Below, one piece after another: positions 24,567 to 32,111 of a stretch of DNA of 32,215 bases. The stretch is taken from positions 1-32,215 of the forward strand of contig JAHDCF010000037.1 in assembly GCA_020630015.1 (NCBI GenBank). Direction: 5' to 3'. Position numbers and translations under genes: made by a program. Positions within the stretch are counted from its first letter, which is position 1. The number at the start of each line of letters is the position of its first letter. This stretch comes from Planktomarina sp. (GTDB lineage: Bacteria; Pseudomonadota; Alphaproteobacteria; Rhodobacterales; Rhodobacteraceae). A model generated the notes under the pieces. That model did no database searches, was not told the DNA's origin, and saw nothing but the letters and a program-made list of their open reading frames with translations.

Positions 24567-25651
24567 CAGGCCAGATGCGTTTCAAATGCGCCCGGCAAAG
24601 AAACCTCTAACAAGGCAAGATCATCACTGGGGTCATGCAACCGGGTTTTCATCCCCGGCGGGATGACAAAAGCATCCCCGGCCACCAACGGGGTGTCGTC
24701 TTGCCCTTCGCCTTGTAAGGTCACGTGCCCGTCCAACACAAAGGTAAACAGGATTTCGCTGGTGTGACTTGCCCAAGGTGGCGTGCCATTTGAACGGTGC
24801 ACAACTTCGACACCGGCCACACCTTTGGTGTTGGTTTGAATGGTGGTGTCCCGGGCCACAAACCCCGGCACCCTGTGATCGCGCCAATCTGATGCATCTG
24901 CCTGATTGTGCACAAAGCGTTGACCATCAAACTCTCTTTTTGGGGTGAACTCTTTCGTTGGAAGAACCATATCATGATCAATGGTGGTAATGTGTTCGGC
25001 AGGCACGCCGATTTCGATCACCTCTATGTTGTCGCTGGCATAAAGAACCCGGTGGCGGATTTCAGGGGGTTGGATCACGCAGTTACCTGCATGCAGGCGA
25101 AACGGTTCGCCCTGCCCCTCATAGACCAAATCAACCCACCCTTTGTAACAATAGATCAGCTGAAACCCGACAGAGTGATAGTGCACCATGTCAGGCACGG
25201 GGCCGCCGTCGGGAATTCTGATATGGCTTGCGATGATCGATCCACCCAGACGGCTGGGGATCAGATCGCGATATTGCATACCTGCACGCCCAACCACCCA
25301 TGGGGCTTGGTCTGTCATGCGGCGCACCACAAATTCATCGATGGGTTTGGGGGTTTCAATCGGTGGGGCAAGGTGCAAAATCTGAACCTTTGCACCGCCG
25401 GGCGCCACAAGATTGGTATCGCCTCCGGCAATCAAAACCGGGTCATCACATAAAATATTCACCTGTCCGGGGGCCGCATCCAATTCCGCATCCAATCTGA
25501 GACGCAAACCAAATCCAGAAACGACAGCAACCCGAGGATCATCAGCGGGATAGATCTCGTCCATTCGGAACCCAAGGGATTTTGTGAAAAAACCGATGTC
25601 CCCGGTCAGGTTTTGTGTGGGCAAGCACACCTCTGCGCGAATGTTTTGCAT
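24566..25651 (-). CDS. VOC (glyoxalase-like) domain fused to two cupin domains
   Basis: A 361-residue protein. The N-terminal VOC half-module (about 1-95) shows EVCLPTQNLTGDIGFFTKSLGFRMDEIYPAD, PRVAVVSGFGLRLRLD and PGGAKVQILHL. Cupin 1 (about 136-216) has HYHSVGFQLIYCYKGWVDLVYEG and PPEIRHRVLYASDNIEVIEI, giving a possible HxH...H metal site (157, 159, 200). Cupin 2 (about 270-355) has SEILFTFVLDGHVTLQGEGQD, AGDAFVIPPGMKTRL. Dioxygenases and isomerases share both folds. The activity is unknown; a role in an aromatic, sugar or nucleoside-derived metabolite is only a guess from the salvage operon it precedes. AAAGGGA precedes the ATG. Its stop overlaps the small ORF, so it is probably the first gene of the transcript. 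Confidence 0.82.
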   Translation of the reverse strand: MQNIRAEVCLPTQNLTGDIGFFTKSLGFRMDEIYPADDPRVAVVSGFGLRLRLDAELDAAPGQVNILCDDPVLIAGGDTNLVAPGGAKVQILHLAPPIETPKPIDEFVVRRMTDQAPWVVGRAGMQYRDLIPSRLGGSIIASHIRIPDGGPVPDMVHYHSVGFQLIYCYKGWVDLVYEGQGEPFRLHAGNCVIQPPEIRHRVLYASDNIEVIEIGVPAEHITTIDHDMVLPTKEFTPKREFDGQRFVHNQADASDWRDHRVPGFVARDTTIQTNTKGVAGVEVVHRSNGTPPWASHTSEILFTFVLDGHVTLQGEGQDDTPLVAGDAFVIPPGMKTRLHDPSDDLALLEVSLPGAFETHLA

Positions 25652-25732
25652 CTGATCCCTTTGATGTGTTGTCGCACCCGATCTTAATACGCGGGTCTAA
25701 AACGACAATCAAATTCCTTTATAAACCCTGCG

Positions 25733-25742
25733 TTAACGTTAA
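25733..25742 (+). promoter_or_regulatory. TTAACGTTAA palindrome between the cupin gene and prpE
   Basis: A perfect 10-bp palindrome in the 166-base divergent interval, 75 bases before the prpE ATG. It is flanked by GC on the left and ACC on the right. The ACGTTAA half-site resembles the ACGTCAA half-site at the merR-fad promoter (7094-7115), so the same regulator might act here; this is weak evidence. No convincing -35/-10 pair was assigned nearby. Confidence 0.3.
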
Positions 25743-25817
25743 ACCTTTGAACCCATCTTGAAACTCGGCAGTGGACATCGCAAAGATGCGCCAACAATGG
25801 AAAAGTCGGGGTGCATC

Positions 25818-27707
25818 ATGAGCTATAAGTCAGTTTACGAAGGTTGGAAATCTGATCCAGAAGGCTTTTGGATGGACGCCGCAAAGGCCGTTGATTGGGT
25901 CACACCACCAACCAAGGCATTGTGGGATGACGACGCCCCCTTTTACGAATGGTTCAAAGACGCACAGGTTAACACATGCTGGAACGCGGTGGACCGCCAT
26001 GTTGAAAATGGACGTGGTGAACAAACCGCCATCATTTACGACAGCCCAATCACAGGCAAAAAATCAAAGCTAAGCTTTGCAGAGCTTCAACAAAAAACTG
26101 CATCCTTGGCCGGTGGTTTGGCGGCCAAAGGGGTGCGTGCCGGGGATCGGGTCATCATCTATATGCCGATGGTTGCCGAAGCGGTTGTTGCAATGTTGGC
26201 CTGTGCACGCATCGGCGCAATCCATTCGGTGGTGTTCGGAGGATTTGCCAGTGCCGAACTTGCCGTGCGGATTGATGACGCCACCCCCAAGGCCATCATT
26301 GCGGGATCTTGCGGCATCGAACCAGGCCGCATTGTGGAATACAAACCCCTTTTGGACGGGGCGATTGAAATCGCATCCCACACCCCCGAATTCTGCGTTA
26401 TTTTGCAGCGCGAAGAATGCCTGGCCGACTTGGGCCCCCGCGACGTGGATTGGCACAGCTTGCAAGATGGTGTTGCCCCCGCCGATTGTGTGCCCGTCTC
26501 TGGGGATCATCCCGCATATGTGCTGTACACATCAGGCACCACGGGCCAACCCAAGGGTGTTGTGCGCCCAACAGCGGGGCACATTGTGGCGCTGCAATGG
26601 ACCATGAAAAACATCTATGACGTTGATCCCGGTGACGTGTTCTGGGCGGCGTCTGACGTGGGTTGGGTCGTGGGGCATTCCTATATTTGTTATGCGCCGC
26701 TGATCGCCGGGAACACCACAGTGGTGTTTGAAGGCAAACCCATTGGCACACCAGACGCAGGCACCTTTTGGCGGGTGATTTCAGAACATAACGTCAAGTG
26801 CCTGTTCACCGCGCCCACCGCGTTTCGGGCGATCAAACGGCAAGACCCCAAAGGGGATTTTGTGAAACAATATGACCTCAGCTGTTTGGAAACCCTGTTC
26901 CTTGCTGGGGAACGATCCGATCCGGACACCATAGAATGGGCCCAAGATCAATTGAAGGTGCCTGTGATTGACCATTGGTGGCAAACAGAAACCGGATACA
27001 CCATTGCGGGCAACCCCATGGGCATCGAACATTTGCCCGTGAAAATCGGATCGCCAACCGTGGCCATGCCCGGATATGATGTTCAGATTTTGGACGACGG
27101 CGGCCATCCCGTCGCCCCGGGCGAATTGGGGGCCATCGCCGTAAAACTTCCATTACCGCCTGGCACATTGCCCACCTTGTGGAACGCAAAAGACCGGTTT
27201 GAAAAGTCATATCTTTCCACATTTCCCGGTTATTACGAAACGGGGGATGCGGGTATGATGGATGAAGACGGATATCTTTATATCATGGCACGCACCGATG
27301 ACGTGATTAACGTTGCCGGCCACCGCCTGAGCACCGGCGGCATCGAAGAGGTTTTGGCAGGCCATCCTGATGTGGCCGAATGTGCGGTGATCGGCGTGGC
27401 CGACGCCCTGAAAGGTCAACTGCCTTTGGGGTTTTTGTGCCTAAACGCCGGCACAGACCGCGCCTCATCTGATATCGTGGCAGAGGCAGTTGCCCTTGTG
27501 CGCGAAAAAATCGGCCCCGTGGCGGCCTTCAAATTGGCCTGCGTGGTTGACCGATTGCCCAAAACACGGTCAGGCAAAATCCTGCGAGGCACCATGGTCA
27601 GCATTGCAGATGGCAAAGAATTCAAAATGCCCGCCACGATCGATGATCCCGCCATTTTGGGTGAGATTGAAGTGGCACTTAAGGCCCTGGGATACGCGGG
27701 GGCTTAA
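25818..27707 (+). CDS. prpE: Propionyl-CoA synthetase
   Basis: A 629-residue AMP-forming acyl-CoA synthetase activating propionate (and less well acetate). It opens with YKSVYEGWKSDPEGFWMDAAKAVDW, the ACS-type N terminus, and keeps GAIHSVVFGGFASAELAVRIDDA, YVLYTSGTTGQPKGVVRP (about 234), DVGWVVGHSYICYAPL, and DHWWQTETG. The catalytic lysine is K587 in PKTRSGKILRGTM, regulated by acetylation in relatives. PTAGH and the short length are PrpE rather than Acs features. The ATG at 25818 fits family length; the frame upstream to 25758 has only a TTG start. It is divergent from the cupin gene and convergent with the RTX protein. Confidence 0.95.
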   Translation: MSYKSVYEGWKSDPEGFWMDAAKAVDWVTPPTKALWDDDAPFYEWFKDAQVNTCWNAVDRHVENGRGEQTAIIYDSPITGKKSKLSFAELQQKTASLAGGLAAKGVRAGDRVIIYMPMVAEAVVAMLACARIGAIHSVVFGGFASAELAVRIDDATPKAIIAGSCGIEPGRIVEYKPLLDGAIEIASHTPEFCVILQREECLADLGPRDVDWHSLQDGVAPADCVPVSGDHPAYVLYTSGTTGQPKGVVRPTAGHIVALQWTMKNIYDVDPGDVFWAASDVGWVVGHSYICYAPLIAGNTTVVFEGKPIGTPDAGTFWRVISEHNVKCLFTAPTAFRAIKRQDPKGDFVKQYDLSCLETLFLAGERSDPDTIEWAQDQLKVPVIDHWWQTETGYTIAGNPMGIEHLPVKIGSPTVAMPGYDVQILDDGGHPVAPGELGAIAVKLPLPPGTLPTLWNAKDRFEKSYLSTFPGYYETGDAGMMDEDGYLYIMARTDDVINVAGHRLSTGGIEEVLAGHPDVAECAVIGVADALKGQLPLGFLCLNAGTDRASSDIVAEAVALVREKIGPVAAFKLACVVDRLPKTRSGKILRGTMVSIADGKEFKMPATIDDPAILGEIEVALKALGYAGA

Positions 27708-27712
27708 CCCCC
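27698..27712. terminator. Short hairpin between convergent prpE and RTX-esterase genes
   Basis: GGGGG (27698-27702) can pair with CCCCC (27708-27712) around CTTAA, which contains the prpE stop. The two stops are only 14 bases apart, so any terminator has to lie here. The stem is short and there is no U-run on either side, so this is a weak candidate. Confidence 0.25.
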
Positions 27713-27721
27713 AAGCCTGCG

Positions 27722-29215
27722 TCAAACGAACAGAATATCGGCATAATCTTGTGGGGTTGTGCCGATATCATCATCAACTATGTTCAGCATTTTGATGGAC
27801 CGCCCATCCCCCAAATCCAAAAACAAATCATGCCCATCGATGAATGACCCGGACGCGGCAGTGGCATCCGCCCCAGTTGTGTGATCTGCCAATTGCAAGT
27901 GATCCAAGCCCAATTCGAAATCACGGATGACATCATGACCACTGTTTTCACCAAATTGAAACAGATCACCATGACGGCCCCCCACCAATGTATCGTTCCC
28001 TTCACCGCCATCGATCGTATCACGGCCCCATGCCCCATCGATGCGATTGTCACCTGAATTTCCCGCAATTACATTTGCGCGTCCGTTGCCCGTGACGCGA
28101 AGATCAGACACCCCCAACAGATCCAAATCCTCCAAATGTTGGGAATGCTGCCGCAACGAAATATCCACCTTTGTTTGCACCAAATCATGTCCCTGATGGG
28201 CGCGTTCAATCAGACGATCGCCCTTGTGATCCACCACAAAAACATCATCCCCGTGGCCCCCATCCATTTGATCCCGACCGGCACCGCCGTCCAGCATGTC
28301 ATCCCCCCACATGCCAAACAGTTTGTTATCGCCTGCGTTCCCGGTCATGACATTGTCCCGGCCATTGCCCACGCCACGCAAATCTTCTTCGCCCAGCAGG
28401 CTAAGGTTTTCCAATCGTTGACTGTGATCGCGCAACGAAAAATCCACAAAGGTTTGCACCAGATCCCCATCGGATCCACGCGGTTCCAATATCTGATCCA
28501 ACGCATGGTCGATCAGGTATATGTCATCATTTGCCGTGCCTTCAAACCGATCCGGTTGCGGGGCACCCGTATTTTGATCACCCACATCGGGCAAAGCGGC
28601 AACCAACTGGGCACTCAAATCTTGCATGAATGCATCGCCGTAATGCAGATGATCACGAAACATTTCGTCGTTGGGTACATCATGTTCAGACGCCACATCA
28701 TCGGGATCAATTGTCTGAATGTTTGGGTCGTCCGCCAATAAGGATTGTTGGTCGATCACTGTTTGCCAATCATCTCGATCTGTCGCGGCGGGCGCGTTTT
28801 CGGACAATTGTGAAATGACGATATCCATGTCGTCAAAACCATGACCTGGACCCAGACCTTGATCCAAAAGACCAGAAACATCAGACAACATATCCAGAAA
28901 TTCTTGGGAATAATTCTGCGCCGGGGCGATTGGGTATGTGTCGGCCTCTCCTTGGATCCAGATCATCCCTGCCAAATAGGAATCTTCCGCATCTTGCACC
29001 GCGCTTATGATTGTATCAGCCAGATTTGTAGGCATTTCTTCCACGCGCTGCCAATCCAAACCAGGCCTTTGATACACCAAGGGCGCGCCCGCGGTGAAAG
29101 ACGTGACAAGCGCGTAATTGTTGGTGCCAAATCTTTCATCCAAGGCGGCAATGATCCCTTGATGCATCGCCGCCGCATTGCTTTGACCTGCTAAAACGAA
29201 AATCGGTACACCCAT
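27722..29215 (-). CDS. SASA-type carbohydrate esterase with C-terminal RTX repeats
   Basis: A 497-residue protein. Residues 1-210 form an SGNH esterase of the sialate O-acetylesterase (SASA) type: IFVLAGQSNAAAMH with nucleophile Ser12, IWIQGEADTYP (88-90 region), and DHLHYGDA with the Asp188-x-x-His191 pair. Residues 225-420 hold calcium-binding RTX nonapeptides (GNAGDNKLFG, GDDMLDGGAG, GGEGNDTLVGG) in two long repeats. The C terminus (DVIRDFELGLDHLQL...DILFV) has the form of a type I secretion signal. There is no N-terminal signal peptide, as expected for that route. It probably removes acetyl groups from an extracellular or surface polysaccharide. GAGGGG precedes the ATG at 29215; the extension to 29230 begins with TTG. 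No ABC exporter gene is in the window. Confidence 0.85.
   Translation of the reverse strand: MGVPIFVLAGQSNAAAMHQGIIAALDERFGTNNYALVTSFTAGAPLVYQRPGLDWQRVEEMPTNLADTIISAVQDAEDSYLAGMIWIQGEADTYPIAPAQNYSQEFLDMLSDVSGLLDQGLGPGHGFDDMDIVISQLSENAPAATDRDDWQTVIDQQSLLADDPNIQTIDPDDVASEHDVPNDEMFRDHLHYGDAFMQDLSAQLVAALPDVGDQNTGAPQPDRFEGTANDDIYLIDHALDQILEPRGSDGDLVQTFVDFSLRDHSQRLENLSLLGEEDLRGVGNGRDNVMTGNAGDNKLFGMWGDDMLDGGAGRDQMDGGHGDDVFVVDHKGDRLIERAHQGHDLVQTKVDISLRQHSQHLEDLDLLGVSDLRVTGNGRANVIAGNSGDNRIDGAWGRDTIDGGEGNDTLVGGRHGDLFQFGENSGHDVIRDFELGLDHLQLADHTTGADATAASGSFIDGHDLFLDLGDGRSIKMLNIVDDDIGTTPQDYADILFV
27971..28528 (-). repeat. Tandem 93-residue repeats within the RTX esterase
   Basis: Residues 230-322 and 323-415 of the RTX protein align end to end. 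DDIYLIDHALDQIL pairs with DDVFVVDHKGDRLI; DLVQTFVDFSLRDHSQRLENL pairs with DLVQTKVDISLRQHSQHLEDL; LRGVGNGRDNVMTGNAGDN pairs with LRVTGNGRANVIAGNSGDN. The period is 93 codons (279 bases). Each unit combines a non-RTX beta segment with a block of RTX nonapeptides. Confidence 0.85.
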
Positions 29216-29292
29216 GATTAATCCCCTCAAAACCTTAAAGGGAGGGTGACATACCGGTCTTAACCTCCGCTTATGTCTGGAGGGAAATCTGG

Positions 29293-29304
29293 TTCAAATT
29301 TGAA
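29293..29304. promoter_or_regulatory. TTCAAATTTGAA palindrome upstream of the RTX esterase
   Basis: A perfect 12-bp palindrome 5 bases past the SGNH gene stop and 78 bases before the RTX esterase start, both on the minus strand. It could be an operator for the esterase gene. No matching second copy was seen in the window, and a 12-bp AT-rich palindrome can arise by chance. Confidence 0.25.
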
Positions 29305-29309
29305 TGGAA

Positions 29310-30092
29310 TTATTTGGAAATATTCAACGCGTTGAACAAACGCTTTGTCATGATCCGGCCCATTTCGGCATTGGCGTGCAACACATCGGTTTGATCCTGC
29401 GTGTGTTTGATATTCAAACGCTTTGCCCCTTTGCGAAAGCGATCTTTGGTCAAAAAGTCATGAACGGTGGTGTCGTCCGGTTGTTCCAGATGATGAATAT
29501 TTTCGAAATCTTTGGTGGTGGATCGAAGAACGCGCCGGATCAAATCCATATGATATCTGCCTTCCCCCCAATCTGCCGTTTTCGCAAAAGTCGACCATTT
29601 CGGCACTGTCAAAATATGCTCAGAAGGCATGGGTTGGGCGATCATTGCCACCGGGCAATCGGTGGCAGTCCGCACAAAAGACAGATACCGAAAGGCCTGA
29701 CTTTTCAGCATGGCATCTTGCGCGGCATCAAACAAAAACGCCTCTGACACTGGTGTGCGCCACGATGCGGCCGGCGGTTTATCATCCGTTTGCCACCCCA
29801 AGATGCGGTATTTCTGCGTTTTGGAAACGGTGGTGAAACTGGATAATGTCATCCCAACCACCGCCACAGCATCAAAATCAGCCAGATTGATTTTTGCGGG
29901 CATTCCAAGAATGCTGAGCGCGCGCAAAAGCTTGGGATCTTCGGCGGTGATGACCCCATCCTCAAGATTGGCACCAACCGGGCCTTTTCCCGCCTGCGCG
30001 AAAAAGGTGATTTCATGATCCGCCGCTATGCCGTCTTGGACGGCTTCTGCAAACATGGCGGTGTGTGAATTTCCAATGATGAGGATCTTCAT
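29310..30092 (-). CDS. SGNH-hydrolase-like protein
   Basis: A 260-residue protein without a signal peptide. It opens MKILIIGNSHTAMFAEAV, where GNSH takes the place of the GDSL/SGNH block I serine (Ser9). Near the C terminus TDVLHANAEMG gives an Asp236-x-x-His239 pair, the usual SGNH catalytic dyad. Between them it lacks strong family motifs. Members next to GSCFA proteins are often annotated as SGNH or DUF-type proteins of cell-surface glycan modification. Its ATG overlaps the GSCFA stop as ATGA, so the two are translationally coupled. Whether it is an active esterase is unproven; the dyad suggests it may be. Confidence 0.65.
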   Translation of the reverse strand: MKILIIGNSHTAMFAEAVQDGIAADHEITFFAQAGKGPVGANLEDGVITAEDPKLLRALSILGMPAKINLADFDAVAVVGMTLSSFTTVSKTQKYRILGWQTDDKPPAASWRTPVSEAFLFDAAQDAMLKSQAFRYLSFVRTATDCPVAMIAQPMPSEHILTVPKWSTFAKTADWGEGRYHMDLIRRVLRSTTKDFENIHHLEQPDDTTVHDFLTKDRFRKGAKRLNIKHTQDQTDVLHANAEMGRIMTKRLFNALNISK

Positions 30093-31150
30093 GATTTTGC
30101 AAAGGCGTCTAACATCGCCTCCTCACAGATCAGGTCGTCGTCACCGGATGTATCTGCAATTGGGGCTGGGGCAACCACGGGTTTTCCACCGCCAAAGCTT
30201 TGGTCCATAAGGGATTTGTAGCTGGCAAAGAACAAATACATCACTGTATCAACCCCCTCTTCCTTTACGGATCGCAGGTTTTCTTCATAAAATTGGCCCG
30301 CAAACGGTGCGCCTGTGATGATTTCATAGGATGGAAAATAATCCACACCGTCATGATCCGTTGCCGCGTCAGCCGCCGCAGCCCGCAACACCGATTTAGA
30401 ATAGGTCGTGGCCTGCAGCACATGATGTCCGGATGCGGTGGCCGTGAGGGGGACCGGGGAAACGGTGAACAGGAATTTCAGTTTGGGGTTCACGGCACGC
30501 AATTGGGCAATGATGTCATCCAAATCTGCCCGCACATCTGGATACCGCATATTCCAAAACACGAAAGCATCGGGATCATATTTTCCCGCGATCGTGCCCG
30601 GCGCGGTTGGAAAGACGCGCCCATTGGCAGGTGTCATCCATGTTTCCGTCAAGCCGAGTGTAAACACCAACACATCCAGTTCAGCGAACAAACCCGCCAC
30701 ATTGCGCAAATGGGCGCGGCGCGCCTCGCGCACATGGGATCTGCTGTCCAAACCGCCCGGTTCAACGCCGGGCCGGAACGCATCGTAAAACCGGCCATCC
30801 TTTTCCCACGCCACGCCATTGGGGATCGTGTTTGACAGGCTGTCTTCGATCAGCTGCAAAAATTGCCTTGTGGTGTAAACATTGCCATATCTGGCCGAAA
30901 AGATGTTGAAACCATATTTCTTTGCGATCGTATCAGGCACCGATGATGGTGCGGGTTCCGCATCATAAAACCCGGCGTTCGCGGCCTTTAAATACCGTCC
31001 GATATGTTGGGCAAAGCAACTGCCGATGGTTCCCACCTTCATGTCAGGTGTGATTTGAAACGACGGTGAAAACAGGTTCAGAATGTCAAAATCTTCGGCA
31101 TCCCGACAGAGCCGCCAAAAGGCATGATCTGGAAGATTGCGATACGGCAT
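30089..31150 (-). CDS. GSCFA-domain protein (SGNH-related)
   Basis: A 353-residue protein containing the family-defining GSCFA motif at residues 43-47 (KVGTIGSCFAQHIGRYL), with Ser44 in the nucleophile position of the SGNH fold. Other conserved stretches are YGNVYTTRQFLQLI, VFTLGLTETWM, FLFTVSPVPLTAT and VDYFPSYEIITG. GSCFA proteins are thought to act on polysaccharides, but their reaction is not established. The last ~60 residues (after about 300) are Asp/Pro/Ala-rich and probably disordered. It overlaps the SGNH gene downstream by ATGA. It starts 41 bases from the NAD kinase stop on the same strand. Confidence 0.88.
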   Translation of the reverse strand: MPYRNLPDHAFWRLCRDAEDFDILNLFSPSFQITPDMKVGTIGSCFAQHIGRYLKAANAGFYDAEPAPSSVPDTIAKKYGFNIFSARYGNVYTTRQFLQLIEDSLSNTIPNGVAWEKDGRFYDAFRPGVEPGGLDSRSHVREARRAHLRNVAGLFAELDVLVFTLGLTETWMTPANGRVFPTAPGTIAGKYDPDAFVFWNMRYPDVRADLDDIIAQLRAVNPKLKFLFTVSPVPLTATASGHHVLQATTYSKSVLRAAAADAATDHDGVDYFPSYEIITGAPFAGQFYEENLRSVKEEGVDTVMYLFFASYKSLMDQSFGGGKPVVAPAPIADTSGDDDLICEEAMLDAFAKS

Positions 31151-31191
31151 TTGGCACCCTTACACGTTAAAACAATTGGAGTTGAAGCCCA

Positions 31192-31959
31192 CTATACAAA
31201 CTGTTCCTGAATCAATCGTTCTTCAAGACCATGTCCGGGATCAAACAACAAACGATGTTCCACGTCGGGGTGGCTTTCGATTTCCACGCTGACCACATCA
31301 CGCACAGAGCGGCTGTCGGCGTCGGCCATCACCGGGCGTTTGCCGGGATCGATAACTTCGAACCGAACCTTTGCGGATTTTGGCAATAAGGCCCCCCGCC
31401 ACCTGCGGGGTCGAAACGCCGCCATTGCCGTTAAGGCCAACACATCACTTCCAATCGGAAGTATCGGGCCGTGGGCGGAATAGTTATAGGCCGTGGACCC
31501 CGCCGGGGTTGCAACCAAGGCCCCGTCACAGGCCAATTCAGGCATGCGCAATTTGTCGTCCACATATATGCGCAACTTCGCGGCTTGCGGCCCTTGGCGC
31601 AAAAGCGACACCTCGTTAATGGCGATCGCATCATGCGCGCTGCCGTCCACACACACGGCCCGCATATGTAATGGGCTGATGATCGCTTCTTCGGCGGCAG
31701 CCAAACGCACCAGCAAATCATCGGGTGAATATTCATTCATCAAAAACCCGACCGTGCCCCGGTTCATCCCATACACCGGTGTTGGAAGGGATTGGGTGCT
31801 GTGAAGGGTTTGCAACATAAACCCATCCCCGCCCAAAGCTACGATCACATCGGCCTGATCCAAAGGGGCATCACCGTATTTGTGTACAAAGGTATTCCTT
31901 GCACTTTGCGCCAAGTCAGCGTTACTCGCCTGGAAAGAAATTTTTGGGTGCGCGGGCAT
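31192..31959 (-). CDS. nadK: NAD kinase
   Basis: A 255-residue cytoplasmic enzyme phosphorylating NAD to NADP. The nucleotide signature GGDG (43-46) in VIVALGGDGFMLQTLH is followed by MNRGTVGFLMNEY, the conserved INEVSLLR, and the NAD-binding DGALVATPAGSTAYNYSAHGPIL. The ATG at 31959 has AAAGGACG in front; the in-frame extension to 32019 adds a Cys-rich stretch that is not family-like. It is divergent from glyA with a 152-base interval. It is a housekeeping enzyme with no clear link to the SGNH genes downstream. Confidence 0.95.
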   Translation of the reverse strand: MPAHPKISFQASNADLAQSARNTFVHKYGDAPLDQADVIVALGGDGFMLQTLHSTQSLPTPVYGMNRGTVGFLMNEYSPDDLLVRLAAAEEAIISPLHMRAVCVDGSAHDAIAINEVSLLRQGPQAAKLRIYVDDKLRMPELACDGALVATPAGSTAYNYSAHGPILPIGSDVLALTAMAAFRPRRWRGALLPKSAKVRFEVIDPGKRPVMADADSRSVRDVVSVEIESHPDVEHRLLFDPGHGLEERLIQEQFV

Positions 31960-32041
31960 GGCATCGTCCTTTTGTGGGACTCTATCGCCCCAAGCATCAC
32001 AAAGACAAGTGAAAGACAAACGCCGGGGATTGTCATTAATG

Positions 32042-32074
32042 CGTCGTTCAGCCCACTGTTCATTTTGAACGACG
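32042..32074. promoter_or_regulatory. Inverted repeat in the nadK/glyA divergent interval
   Basis: CGTCGTTCA (32042-32050) and TGAACGACG (32066-32074) are a perfect 9-bp inverted repeat with a 15-base loop. A further GTTCA copy lies at 32058-32062. It sits 37 bases before the glyA ATG. It may be an operator for either divergent gene or a hairpin in the glyA leader. No U-run follows, so attenuation is less likely. I recognise no riboswitch. Confidence 0.4.
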
Positions 32075-32111
32075 ACGATATATCAGCCCAGAAACCTTAG
32101 GGGAGATTCCG

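Noticed and set aside
29264-29283. CCTCC...GGAGG hairpin downstream of the SGNH gene as a terminator
   Set aside because: Five-base stem with a 10-base loop and no U-run on the transcribed strand; too weak to call.
32020-32111. Riboswitch in the glyA leader
   Set aside because: The leader is short and holds only a simple inverted repeat; no glycine, SAM, SAH or THF aptamer core could be recognised.
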